DNA from: Thioalkalivibrio sp.
Lineage (GTDB): Bacteria > Pseudomonadota > Gammaproteobacteria > Ectothiorhodospirales > Ectothiorhodospiraceae
Direction: 5' to 3'
Assembly: GCA_003550945.1 (NCBI GenBank)
Contig: PULL01000177.1
Span: 1 to 5,796 of the forward strand
Length of the DNA stretch: 5,796 nucleotides
In this document: positions 1-5,763 of the stretch, one piece after another
Position numbering within the stretch: the first letter of the stretch is position 1
How the letters are laid out: each line of letters starts with the position of its first letter
Made by a program: the position numbers and the translations under genes
Notes under the pieces: model-generated
Databases searched by the model: none
What the model saw: only the letters and a program-made list of their open reading frames with translations
What the model was told of the DNA's origin: nothing

Positions 1-724
1 AGGCCTGGGACAGGATGGCCATCGAGTGCTCGGGCAGGATCATGCTGCCCAGCCTGAGCCCACCGCTGACCACATACAGCGCACGCTCGCAGGCACTGGG
101 CAACGTCAGGCGCTGACCCGTCTTGAGTTGCGCCTCCACGTAGAGCGTATCCGCGAAGGTTCTCACCGGCGAGGTCACACCGTAGGCGGAACCCATCATC
201 ACCCGGACCGGAACGTCATCGATCGTAGGCGTGGGAATGTCGGCGCTCGGGTAGTGGTGGAACGCCGGCTCGATCTCCTCATCCGCCTCGGGCAGCGCCA
301 GCCAAAGCTGAAGACCGTGCTGCCGGTGGGCGGTGGCGGTGATCTCCGGCCGTTCACGCTCCGAATGCACGATGCCGCGCCCGGCGACCATCAGGTTGAT
401 GTCGCCGGGTACGATCGCCTGCAGGCTGCCGAGCGAATCGCGGTGCAAAATCTCGCCTTCGAACAGATAGGTCACGGTCGCGAGGTTGATATGGGGGTGA
501 GGACGTACCGTGATGCCCTGCCCTGGCGGGAAATCGGCCGGCCCCATGTGGTCGAAGAAGATCCACGGGCCGACCATCGCGCGTTTCGCGCTGGGCAGCA
601 GCCTGCGCACCGAGAACCCGCCAAGATCCTTCTCCCGTGGTTGCAGCAGCGCCTCCACTGCCTCTTCGCCTTGCGTCGATCCGCGATCGTGCTCGGCCTG
701 GGGTTCGGGTTTGCGCATCTTCAT
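1..724 (-). CDS. Pirin family protein, partial (C-terminus cut by window edge)
   Basis: The gene reads leftward from ATG at 724 and stays open to the window edge, giving 241 residues; the usual pirin length is roughly 230-300, so only the C-terminal end is missing. It is a bicupin: the N-terminal cupin has the family motifs RRLLPS (residues 40-45), FFDHMGP (56-62), RPHPH (74-78) and GIVHSE (117-122). In characterised pirins two histidines, a third histidine and a glutamate hold one iron atom; the matching residues here are H76, H78, H120 and E122, all present. The C-terminal cupin begins near residue 190 and is incomplete. The start is set by GGAGG at 734-730, five bases before the ATG; a second ATG two codons on is less well placed. 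Members of the family include quercetin dioxygenases and transcription cofactors, and the sequence alone does not say which this is. The tRNA upstream has its own terminator, so the gene probably has its own promoter. Confidence 0.93.
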   Translation of the reverse strand, partial: MKMRKPEPQAEHDRGSTQGEEAVEALLQPREKDLGGFSVRRLLPSAKRAMVGPWIFFDHMGPADFPPGQGITVRPHPHINLATVTYLFEGEILHRDSLGSLQAIVPGDINLMVAGRGIVHSERERPEITATAHRQHGLQLWLALPEADEEIEPAFHHYPSADIPTPTIDDVPVRVMMGSAYGVTSPVRTFADTLYVEAQLKTGQRLTLPSACERALYVVSGGLRLGSMILPEHSMAILSQA

Positions 725-729
725 GTCCG

Positions 730-734
730 CCTCC
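730..734 (-). promoter_or_regulatory. Ribosome binding site of the pirin gene
   Basis: GGAGG on the minus strand lies five bases before the ATG at 724. It supports that start over the in-frame ATG at 718. Confidence 0.75.
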
Positions 735-790
735 AGCGTGGTCCAGGGTCTTGCCGCCTTCTTCGCGTGAGCGCTCAGGGCTGCACCGCG

Positions 791-796
791 ATCATA
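791..796 (-). promoter_or_regulatory. Candidate -10 box for the pirin gene
   Basis: TATGAT on the minus strand matches the sigma-70 -10 consensus at five of six bases and lies about 67 bases upstream of the pirin ATG. No good -35 box sits 16-18 bp further upstream; that spot is occupied by the inverted repeat at 805-819, so an activator may be needed or the call may be wrong. Confidence 0.3.
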
Positions 797-804
797 GCCC
801 AGCC

Positions 805-819
805 ACCCACGGCGTGGGT
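805..819. repeat. 15-bp inverted repeat upstream of the pirin gene
   Basis: Two perfect 7-bp arms, ACCCACG and CGTGGGT, are separated by one base. The repeat lies 81-95 bp before the pirin start codon, just upstream of the candidate -10 box, which is where a regulator could act. No run of T follows it, so it does not look like a terminator. Its role is inferred from position only. Confidence 0.4.
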
Positions 820-841
820 TGGCCCACTGCGGTGCTGCCCA

Positions 842-853
842 CGACCATGGTCG
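842..853. repeat. 12-bp perfect palindrome upstream of the pirin gene
   Basis: CGACCATGGTCG is perfectly self-complementary. It lies 22 bp upstream (in pirin orientation) of the other inverted repeat. Palindromes of this length occur by chance in GC-rich DNA, so its role is open. Confidence 0.3.
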
Positions 854-943
854 AGCCAGTCGGTAAACGATCCGGTTTCGGCTCGATGGGCTCAACCGGG
901 CATCTGCCTGCCCTTTCGGGGCATGCTTCGTGCGAACGGGCAA

Positions 944-977
944 GAAAAAAGCGACCCGGATGAGATCCTGAGTCGCT
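944..977 (-). terminator. Rho-independent terminator of the tRNA-Val gene
   Basis: Read on the minus strand, AGCGAC (977-972) pairs with GTCGCT (955-950), and inside this stem GGAT pairs with ATCC around a three-base loop. Six T residues follow immediately (950-945). It begins 19 bases beyond the encoded CCA end of the tRNA and points the same way, so it ends the tRNA transcript and separates it from the pirin gene. Confidence 0.88.
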
Positions 978-996
978 GTCTCTTTACCATGTTCTT

Positions 997-1071
997 TGGT
1001 GGGCGGTACTGGGTTCGAACCAGTGACCCCTGCCGTGTGAAGACAGTGCTCTACCGCTGAGCTAACCGCCC
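997..1071 (-). tRNA. tRNA-Val (anticodon CAC)
   Basis: The minus strand folds into a full cloverleaf of 75 bases including CCA. The acceptor stem pairs GGGCGGT with ACCGCCC, the D stem GCTC with GAGC, the anticodon stem CTGTC with GGCAG (one T-G pair) and the T stem ACTGG with CCAGT around the loop TTCGAAC. The anticodon loop is TTCACAC, placing anticodon CAC at 1039-1037, which reads the valine codon GUG. The discriminator is A and the CCA end is encoded (999-997). It is a single tRNA with its own promoter and terminator, not part of a cluster. No integrase or partial tRNA copy is visible beside it, so there is no sign that it serves as an attachment site. Confidence 0.97.
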
Positions 1072-1085
1072 GAGTGGGGTGGCAA

Positions 1086-1114
1086 AGAGTAAGCTTCGCC
1101 GGGATTTCGGTCAA
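1086..1114 (-). promoter_or_regulatory. Sigma-70-like promoter of the tRNA-Val gene
   Basis: On the minus strand TTGACC (1114-1109) serves as the -35 box (five of six bases) and TACTCT (1091-1086) as a weaker -10 box, separated by the ideal 17 bp. The -10 box ends 14 bases before the mature tRNA 5' end. The stretch between is rich in C and G, which in stable-RNA promoters is linked to stringent control; that link here is inference. Confidence 0.72.
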
Positions 1115-1142
1115 GCGCTTCCAGCGCCGGCAGGCTTCCCGC

Positions 1143-1190
1143 TCCCAACGTGGGACGATTCCCGCGTGCGCCGGGAACCGTTTCGGTTCC
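1143..1190 (+). repeat. Chain of alternative hairpins upstream of cytochrome b561
   Basis: Five consecutive short segments can each pair with the next: TCCCA (1143-1147), TGGGA (1151-1155), TTCCC (1159-1163), GGGAA (1173-1177) and TTCC (1187-1190). The best single helices are 1149-1155 with 1160-1166 (seven pairs, one G-T, loop of four) and GGAACCG 1174-1180 with CGGTTCC 1184-1190 (seven perfect pairs, loop of three). The block ends 53 bp before the b561 start codon. Whether it lies in the transcript is unknown, since I see no convincing plus-strand promoter between 1072 and 1243. Confidence 0.4.
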
Positions 1191-1231
1191 GCTTCCTCCA
1201 ACCCTCAGGCCAACCACACTGGAACCCCCCC

Positions 1232-1238
1232 AAGGAAG
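1232..1238 (+). promoter_or_regulatory. Ribosome binding site of cytochrome b561
   Basis: AAGGAAG ends five bases before the ATG at 1244. It decides the start: the reading frame is open for 55 more codons upstream, from 1079, but that part has no ribosome binding site and does not resemble the family. Confidence 0.8.
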
Positions 1239-1243
1239 CGATC

Positions 1244-1825
1244 ATGAGCGACATTACAGCTGCCGAACGTCCTGCCCTGCCACGTTATGCGCTGGTGCAC
1301 CGCCTGCTGCACTGGCTGATCGCAATCCTCGTGCTGTTGGCGCTCGCGTTCGGGGGCACCATCGGCTTTTTTGGATTCAGCGGCTTGCGCGAAACCTTCG
1401 GCGCGGCGGGCACCGATTTCATCTACACCACCCACAAAACCCTAGGTGTGCTGGTTCTCGGCTTCATGGCGCTGCGCCTGGTCACGCGATTCGCTTTCGG
1501 CAAGCCTGAATATGCAACGCCACTCCCGGCATCCCAGCGCGTGGCGAGTCAGTTCGTGCACGTGCTGTTCTATGTGCTTCTGCTCGCGATGCCTGTGCTG
1601 GGCTGGCTCGCCACCGCGTCGGGCGGGTTCCCGGTGCATCTCTTCCACATCGAACTGCCGGGGCTGATTGGCCGAAACGACGAACTCTCGAAGACCCTGT
1701 TCCTCTGGCACCAGTACGTCGGATACGCGCTGATCGCGCTGATCGTGCTGCACGTGGCCGGCGCCCTTTACCACTGGCGCGTCCGCCGCGACGAAGTGAT
1801 GCAAAGGATGAGTCTGTTCCGCTGA
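1244..1825 (+). CDS. Cytochrome b561 family membrane protein
   Basis: The product has 193 residues and resembles E. coli CybB (176 residues), an inner-membrane di-heme b-type cytochrome that passes electrons between the quinone pool and other acceptors. Four membrane helices are visible at about residues 21-45, 62-83, 104-124 and 156-178. Histidines expected to hold the two hemes are present: H23 in the LLHWL motif of helix 1, H64 in TTHKTLG of helix 2, and H156 and H170 in helix 4, with the same 14-residue spacing as in CybB. H106 in helix 3 is also conserved in type. The loop at 125-155 carries extra histidines (H132, H135). The start at 1244 has a good ribosome binding site. The gene stands alone: the tRNA upstream is divergent, and opgH downstream is convergent after 44 bp. 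CybB of E. coli has been reported to oxidise superoxide; the physiological partner here is unknown. Confidence 0.93.
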   Translation: MSDITAAERPALPRYALVHRLLHWLIAILVLLALAFGGTIGFFGFSGLRETFGAAGTDFIYTTHKTLGVLVLGFMALRLVTRFAFGKPEYATPLPASQRVASQFVHVLFYVLLLAMPVLGWLATASGGFPVHLFHIELPGLIGRNDELSKTLFLWHQYVGYALIALIVLHVAGALYHWRVRRDEVMQRMSLFR

Positions 1826-1869
1826 GCGCGGCGGGCGGGCTGGAAAGCGGGATGCCCACGCTGACGGGC

Positions 1870-3858
1870 TCAGGGATCGGGATAAGCGTCTTCCCAAGTG
1901 TTTCCAGCCGCCCGTCGCGTGGGCGCCGACCCCCCCTCCACGGTGCCCCGCCGACGGACTCGAGGCGGACGCAGCCGCGTAACAGGGGCAATGGAGTGAA
2001 CTGCCCGCGGCCGTGCGACAGGTCGTGCGGCCTGCCATTCCAGTTCCTGCAGCGTGGCGAGTGCCGAACTCGGTTCCAGTTCGGAAGGGGCGAGCAGCAG
2101 CCCCCGATCGCGCAGCCAGCGGCCCACCGCCCGGTTCCCGCTGCCGCGAACGAGTGCCGGTGCCAGCAGCAGGCCCGCGAGTACGGGTGACAGCCACCAG
2201 AAGAAGCCCGGCGCCCAGGTAGCCACCAACAGTCCCCAGACGACGGCAACCAACACCAGCGGCCAGGTGCGCAGCCAGCTTTCGGACCAGGAAACCAGGC
2301 GCCCATCACGTGGCTGCGCGGCCCAGGCGACATTACGCCCGAACACCACGGCGGCAACGAAAAGGCTGTGGAATGCCATCATCAGGGGGGCGATGAGCAC
2401 CGAGAACACGGTCTCGAGCAGCCCGCCGGTCACCAACCGCCGGGGCCCGCCGAAGGGCCTCGATCCCTGAGACAGCGCCAGCGCGATGCCGAGCATCTTG
2501 GGAAGCAGCAGCAGCACTAGCGTCGCGCCCAGCAGCGCGTATGCGACCGGTGCGTTCATCGCAAATCCGGGCGTCACCGAATTCAAGCCGGGTTCGGCGC
2601 TGCCGGACGCGGCAACGGCCGCCGCGGTGGCGGTCCCGAGCATCAGCAGCCAGAAAAGCGACGCCAGATAGGCCAATGCCCCGAACAGGAAATGCATGCG
2701 GCTGATCAGGTGCAGCCCCGGTGTGCCCAGCAGGCGCAGGTGCTGCAGGTTGCCCTGCGACCAGCGCCGGTCGCGGCGCGCGTAGTCGACGATATTGTCC
2801 GGCAGTTCCTCGTAGCTTCCCGAAAGACCCGGCAGCAGCCAGACGTCCCAACCCCCGCGGCGCATCAGCGCCGCCTCGACAAAGTCATGGCTCAGGATCT
2901 CGCCGCCCAGCGGTGGGCGACCCGGCAGCACGGGCAGATCGCAGTGCTCGACGAACGGCCGGACACGAATGATCGCGTTGTGCCCCCAGTAGTTGCCGGC
3001 ATTGCCCTGCCAGAAGCTCAGCCCCGTGGCCAGCATCGGCCCGTGCAGCGCGTTGGCGAACTGCTGGAAGCGCCCGAACAGCGACTCCTGTCGCACCGGT
3101 AGAGGCATGGTCTGGATCAGGCCCGTACCGGGATTGGCATCCATCAGCCGCACCAGCTCGACCAGTGTCGAGCCTTCCATCACGCTGTCGGCATCCAGCA
3201 CGATCATGTAGTCGTAGCGGCCGCCCCAGCGCTGGCAGAAATCGGCAATGTTGCCGGCCTTGCGCCCGCGGTTCTGGGCACGCCTGCGGTAGTGGGTTCG
3301 GAACGGTGCCGGCAGTCGGCCCTGCAGCGCCCAGACCGCGCGCTCCTCGCGTGGAATCACTTCCGGGTCGTTGCTGTCGCTGAGCAGGAACAGGTCGAAG
3401 GCCTCCGCCTGGCCGGTACGCAGCAGCGAGAGACAGGTCGCCTCCACGCCCTGTATCACCCGTTGCGGCTCTTCGTTGTAGATCGGCATCACGATGGCGG
3501 TTCGCCGCCTGGCCAGGCGCGGTGCAGCCGAATCGACAGCAACCGGGACCGGACGCAGACTCAACGGATCCCTGCGCAGAACCTGGAGCAGGAAGCCAGC
3601 CGCAGCCGTCCAGAAAGAAATCGCGATCCAGGTGAAGGTGATCAGGAACAGGACCAGGATCACCCACAGCAACGGGCCCATACCGGCAGACTGCAGGATA
3701 TGCGCCATCATCGCCGCCCCCGGGACGACGGTACCCGAGACCAGGGCGAGGAACAGCCCGCGGCGGACCGACGCGCCCGGTGCACGCAGTCTTCGGTCCG
3801 GGCCCGCCTCCGCGACGTCGCGCGGCCGGCTTCCCTCGAGTACTGCCTCAGAGTTCAT
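1870..3858 (-). CDS. opgH: Glucans biosynthesis glucosyltransferase H (OpgH/MdoH)
   Basis: This inner-membrane family 2 glycosyltransferase makes the beta-1,2 glucose backbone of osmoregulated periplasmic glucans from UDP-glucose and moves it to the periplasm. The product has 662 residues. Two helices (about 34-56 and 62-94) precede the cytoplasmic catalytic domain, and about five more follow (389-417, 436-463, 479-507, 533-549, 551-571). Catalytic-domain motifs are in order: MPIYNEE (124-130), LSDSND (159-164) with D161, LDADS (221-225), SHDFVEA (323-329) and RRDRRW with QGN (361-370), the last being the QxxRW-type site. All key acidic residues are present. E. coli MdoH has 847 residues; the difference is mainly the long cytoplasmic N-terminus, only about 33 residues here. 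The C-terminal tail is rich in Arg and Pro. I chose the ATG at 3858, which overlaps the end of opgG by 11 bp and implies coupled translation; an in-frame ATG at 3903 lies deep inside opgG and is less likely. No clear terminator follows. Confidence 0.95.
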   Translation of the reverse strand: MNSEAVLEGSRPRDVAEAGPDRRLRAPGASVRRGLFLALVSGTVVPGAAMMAHILQSAGMGPLLWVILVLFLITFTWIAISFWTAAAGFLLQVLRRDPLSLRPVPVAVDSAAPRLARRRTAIVMPIYNEEPQRVIQGVEATCLSLLRTGQAEAFDLFLLSDSNDPEVIPREERAVWALQGRLPAPFRTHYRRRAQNRGRKAGNIADFCQRWGGRYDYMIVLDADSVMEGSTLVELVRLMDANPGTGLIQTMPLPVRQESLFGRFQQFANALHGPMLATGLSFWQGNAGNYWGHNAIIRVRPFVEHCDLPVLPGRPPLGGEILSHDFVEAALMRRGGWDVWLLPGLSGSYEELPDNIVDYARRDRRWSQGNLQHLRLLGTPGLHLISRMHFLFGALAYLASLFWLLMLGTATAAAVAASGSAEPGLNSVTPGFAMNAPVAYALLGATLVLLLLPKMLGIALALSQGSRPFGGPRRLVTGGLLETVFSVLIAPLMMAFHSLFVAAVVFGRNVAWAAQPRDGRLVSWSESWLRTWPLVLVAVVWGLLVATWAPGFFWWLSPVLAGLLLAPALVRGSGNRAVGRWLRDRGLLLAPSELEPSSALATLQELEWQAARPVARPRAVHSIAPVTRLRPPRVRRRGTVEGGSAPTRRAAGNTWEDAYPDP

Positions 3859-5437
3859 CGGGGTACCACACGTGATTCCAGGTCTCCGTGATGGGGCGTC
3901 CATCCAGGGTCAGTACCAGGCGAAGATCCGCCGGCCGCAGCCCGTCGGGCTTCAGCAGGAAGGTCGCGCGCCATCCCTCGCCGCCCGGCAGCCGGCGCAC
4001 GCCGACATCGTCAACCGATCCCGAACTCGTGTCCAGCCGGACGCCGACGGCGGCATCCGGCCCGAGCCGCTCCAGCGCACCACCGGCAAAGTCCACGATG
4101 TACCGGCGCAGGCTGCGCGGGGGCGGGTCGGCAACACCCGGAACCGCGCCCCAGCCGCTGCGAGTGCGGACCACGCGGGCGGGGGGCTCACCCGGCGGAA
4201 TGTCGTCGAAGACGATCAGCCGGTAACGGTAATGGCGCCTATCCCCGGCCGAAAACGGGCGATCGCCGACCCAGTACGCGACGATATTGTCGTGGGTTTC
4301 GTCCGGCGTGGGAATTTCCACCAGTTCCACCCCACCGGAATCCCAGTCGCCACCTGTCGGCATCACCCACTGGCTGGGCCGGCGATGGTACTTGGCCTCC
4401 AGATCCAGGTACTGCGCGAAGTCCCTGTTGCGCTGGACCAGTCCGAAACCGCGCGGGTCCTGGTCGCGCAGGGACACCACCCGCACTACCGTCGGGTTGG
4501 CGAGCGGACGCCAGATCCACTCCCCCGCCCCCGTCTGCATCTGCAGGCCCTCGGAGTCGTGTGCGCGCGGCCGGAAATCGTCTTGACCCCGCACGCTGGC
4601 TTCGCCGAAGAAATACATGCTGGTCAGGGGCGCGACGCCCAGCTTGCCCACATCGGCACGGGCAAACAGATGCTTTTCGACGTCCACGTGCACGGCGTCT
4701 TCCGCCCTGAGATCGAAACGGTAGGCGCCGCTCACGGAGGGGCTGTCGAGCAGCGCGAGGATGGTGATGTTCTGATCCTCGGGCTCGGGGCGCACCAGCC
4801 AGAACTCGCGGAACACCGGAAATTCCTCGCCTTCCGGCGACGCGGTGTCGATCGCAAGACCGCGAGTGGAGAGACCATAAACCTGACCGGGCCCGACGAG
4901 GCGGAAATAGGATGCCCCCAGAAACACCGCCACCTCGTCCTTGTGATCCGGCGTATTCAGCGGGTAATGCAGGCGGAAACCCGCGAAACCCGCGGTATCA
5001 CCGCCCTTGCCCTCAAGTACCGAGGCCTCCGCGTCGTACCGGAACAGGTCCTGTTCGAACGGGATCGGGCGCACGGTGCCTTGCTCCAGCGTGTGCATCA
5101 CCACGGGGTGCGGAAACAGGAAGCCGGGATGGAAGAATTGCACCTCGAAACGCGCTTCGTCCCGCCAGAGCGCGCGCTCTGGCCGAAATCGAATCGCACG
5201 GTACTGGTCGTAGGTGATGTCGCGCAGTGCCTCGGGCAGGCCTGCCACCGGTGGCTCGAAGGCTGTGGCCGCACGCTGCGCCGCCAGCTCCGTGACCTGC
5301 TCGAACAGCGAGTCGGCGGTCCAGCCGACATCCGCGGCGGCTGCCACCGGCAGCCACCCGAAACACAGTAGCGCTCCGATTCCAAACCGGCGCGCCCGTC
5401 GCCACATGTCCTCCATGGCGAATTCCGAACGGTCCAT
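3848..5437 (-). CDS. opgG: Glucans biosynthesis protein G (OpgG/MdoG), periplasmic
   Basis: OpgG is a periplasmic protein needed to build osmoregulated periplasmic glucans; E. coli OpgG and OpgD have been assigned to glycoside hydrolase family GH186, acting on beta-1,2-glucan. The product has 529 residues (E. coli 511). Residues 1-35 form a signal peptide with a basic stretch (RRARR, 13-17), a hydrophobic core and an AAAA cleavage region before D36; the arginines do not fit the Tat consensus well, so Sec export is more likely. Family blocks run through the whole protein: YRAIRFRPERALWRDE (79-94), FFHPGFLFP (101-109), FAGFRLHYPLN (151-161), VFLGASYFR (171-179), FPVFREFWLVRP (206-217), LLDSPSVSGAYRF (229-241), LTSMYFFGE (271-279), EWIWRPL (306-312) and VELVEIPTPDETHDNIVAYW (370-389). 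Start at 5437 is fixed by a strong ribosome binding site; the frame is open to 5692 but that part is not protein-like. It is the first gene of an operon with opgH. Confidence 0.96.
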   Translation of the reverse strand: MDRSEFAMEDMWRRARRFGIGALLCFGWLPVAAAADVGWTADSLFEQVTELAAQRAATAFEPPVAGLPEALRDITYDQYRAIRFRPERALWRDEARFEVQFFHPGFLFPHPVVMHTLEQGTVRPIPFEQDLFRYDAEASVLEGKGGDTAGFAGFRLHYPLNTPDHKDEVAVFLGASYFRLVGPGQVYGLSTRGLAIDTASPEGEEFPVFREFWLVRPEPEDQNITILALLDSPSVSGAYRFDLRAEDAVHVDVEKHLFARADVGKLGVAPLTSMYFFGEASVRGQDDFRPRAHDSEGLQMQTGAGEWIWRPLANPTVVRVVSLRDQDPRGFGLVQRNRDFAQYLDLEAKYHRRPSQWVMPTGGDWDSGGVELVEIPTPDETHDNIVAYWVGDRPFSAGDRRHYRYRLIVFDDIPPGEPPARVVRTRSGWGAVPGVADPPPRSLRRYIVDFAGGALERLGPDAAVGVRLDTSSGSVDDVGVRRLPGGEGWRATFLLKPDGLRPADLRLVLTLDGRPITETWNHVWYPDEL

Positions 5438-5440
5438 GAT

Positions 5441-5450
5441 CCCCCCTCCC
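5441..5450 (-). promoter_or_regulatory. Ribosome binding site of opgG
   Basis: The minus strand reads GGGAGGGGGG just before ATC and the ATG at 5437; its GGGAGG core lies seven bases from the start codon. This choice gives a normal signal peptide directly at the N-terminus and rules out the 85-codon extension upstream. Confidence 0.82.
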
Positions 5451-5478
5451 GCCGCGTCACGCGTACATAACCGCGTGG

Positions 5479-5504
5479 GACAACTTTCACGGCTGGAAGT
5501 TGTC
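5479..5504. repeat. Inverted repeat (8-bp arms) in the opgG upstream region
   Basis: Perfect arms GACAACTT (5479-5486) and AAGTTGTC (5497-5504) are separated by 10 bp, so their centres lie 18 bp apart, under two helical turns. It sits 42-67 bp upstream of the opgG start codon. On the plus strand the stem can extend inward by a T-G and a C-G pair. There is no T run, so it is not a standard terminator. It may be an operator for opgGH or a hairpin in the opgG leader; position is the only support. Confidence 0.5.
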
Positions 5505-5565
5505 TCCGCCTGGACCCCGGCCCCACCACCGGAACCGTGTTTCGGCGAGGGTACACAGAGGGCCT

Positions 5566-5590
5566 GTGAGCTTTCGTGAGGGCATGTGAC
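5566..5590 (+). repeat. Three GTGA direct repeats at exact 10-bp spacing
   Basis: GTGAG at 5566, GTGAG at 5576 and GTGAC at 5586 begin exactly 10 bp apart, so they face the same side of the DNA helix. The third copy overlaps the -35 box of the candidate rightward promoter. Such phased direct repeats are typical of activator sites, including those of many response regulators, but I cannot name a protein for this motif. Confidence 0.4.
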
Positions 5591-5614
5591 CGAAGCCCGA
5601 GAACCGATTACATT
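5586..5614 (+). promoter_or_regulatory. Candidate promoter for the rightmost gene
   Basis: GTGACC (5586-5591) and TACATT (5609-5614) are separated by 17 bp, and each matches the sigma-70 consensus at four of six bases. The implied transcript would have a leader of about 140 bases before the ATG at 5764. The weak -35 box with direct repeats just upstream fits an activated promoter; this is inference. Confidence 0.3.
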
Positions 5615-5763
5615 CCCCAGCAACGGCACAGCGCGACGCCGCCGGTCCCACTTCCTCGCGCCGCCGTGGGCACCCCCAGCGCCCCTGGCCACCCGAAGGG
5701 CGGCGGGGGCGGGAGATCGGATGCAACCAACGCGGTTTTCGAACTCACGACCTGGAGCAAGCC

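Larger units (their letters stand above)
5438..5763. other. Divergent intergenic region between opgG and the rightmost gene
   Basis: This 326-bp stretch holds no supported gene. It contains the opgG ribosome binding site, a dyad near opgG (5479-5504), three GTGA motifs at 10-bp spacing (5566-5590), a candidate rightward promoter (5586-5614), and an imperfect hairpin with 8-bp arms and one bulged base (5644-5651 with 5666-5674) that would lie in the rightward leader. The opgGH promoter must lie here too, reading leftward, but I see no convincing sigma-70 pair for it; TATGTA on the minus strand at about 5469-5464 is the best -10-like word and lacks a good -35. Confidence 0.6.

Noticed and set aside
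909..924. Small GCCC-GGGGC hairpin upstream of the palindromes
   Set aside because: Only about four pairs, no T run and no positional link to a gene; expected by chance in this base composition.
26..1060. Open frame of 344 codons on the plus strand
   Set aside because: It lies antisense to the pirin gene and runs through the terminator and the tRNA; the minus strand gives a clear pirin and cloverleaf instead.
944..1071. tRNA gene as an integration site of a mobile element
   Set aside because: No integrase, repeated tRNA end or change in gene character is visible on either side; pirin and b561 both look like ordinary chromosomal genes.
1079..1243. N-terminal extension of 55 codons on cytochrome b561
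   Set aside because: The family starts close to the first helix, the ATG at 1244 has a proper ribosome binding site, and the extension overlaps the tRNA promoter.
1826..1869. Shared terminator between convergent b561 and opgH
   Set aside because: The only hairpin, GCCC 1854-1857 with GGGC 1866-1869, is four pairs and has no T run on either strand; termination here may be Rho-dependent or lie inside the opposite gene.
1482..2357. Minus-strand frames overlapping b561 and the 3' part of opgH (also 1442-2197)
   Set aside because: They overlap two real genes in other frames and have no family resemblance.
3494..5371. Open frame of 625 codons on the plus strand, opposite opgG and opgH
   Set aside because: It is fully antisense to two well-recognised genes, has no recognisable domain, and its composition (rich in Arg, Pro, Gly, His) is typical of the complement of GC-rich coding DNA.
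5438..5692. N-terminal extension of 85 codons on opgG
   Set aside because: It would bury the signal peptide inside the protein and ignore the strong ribosome binding site before 5437; its residues resemble translated non-coding DNA.
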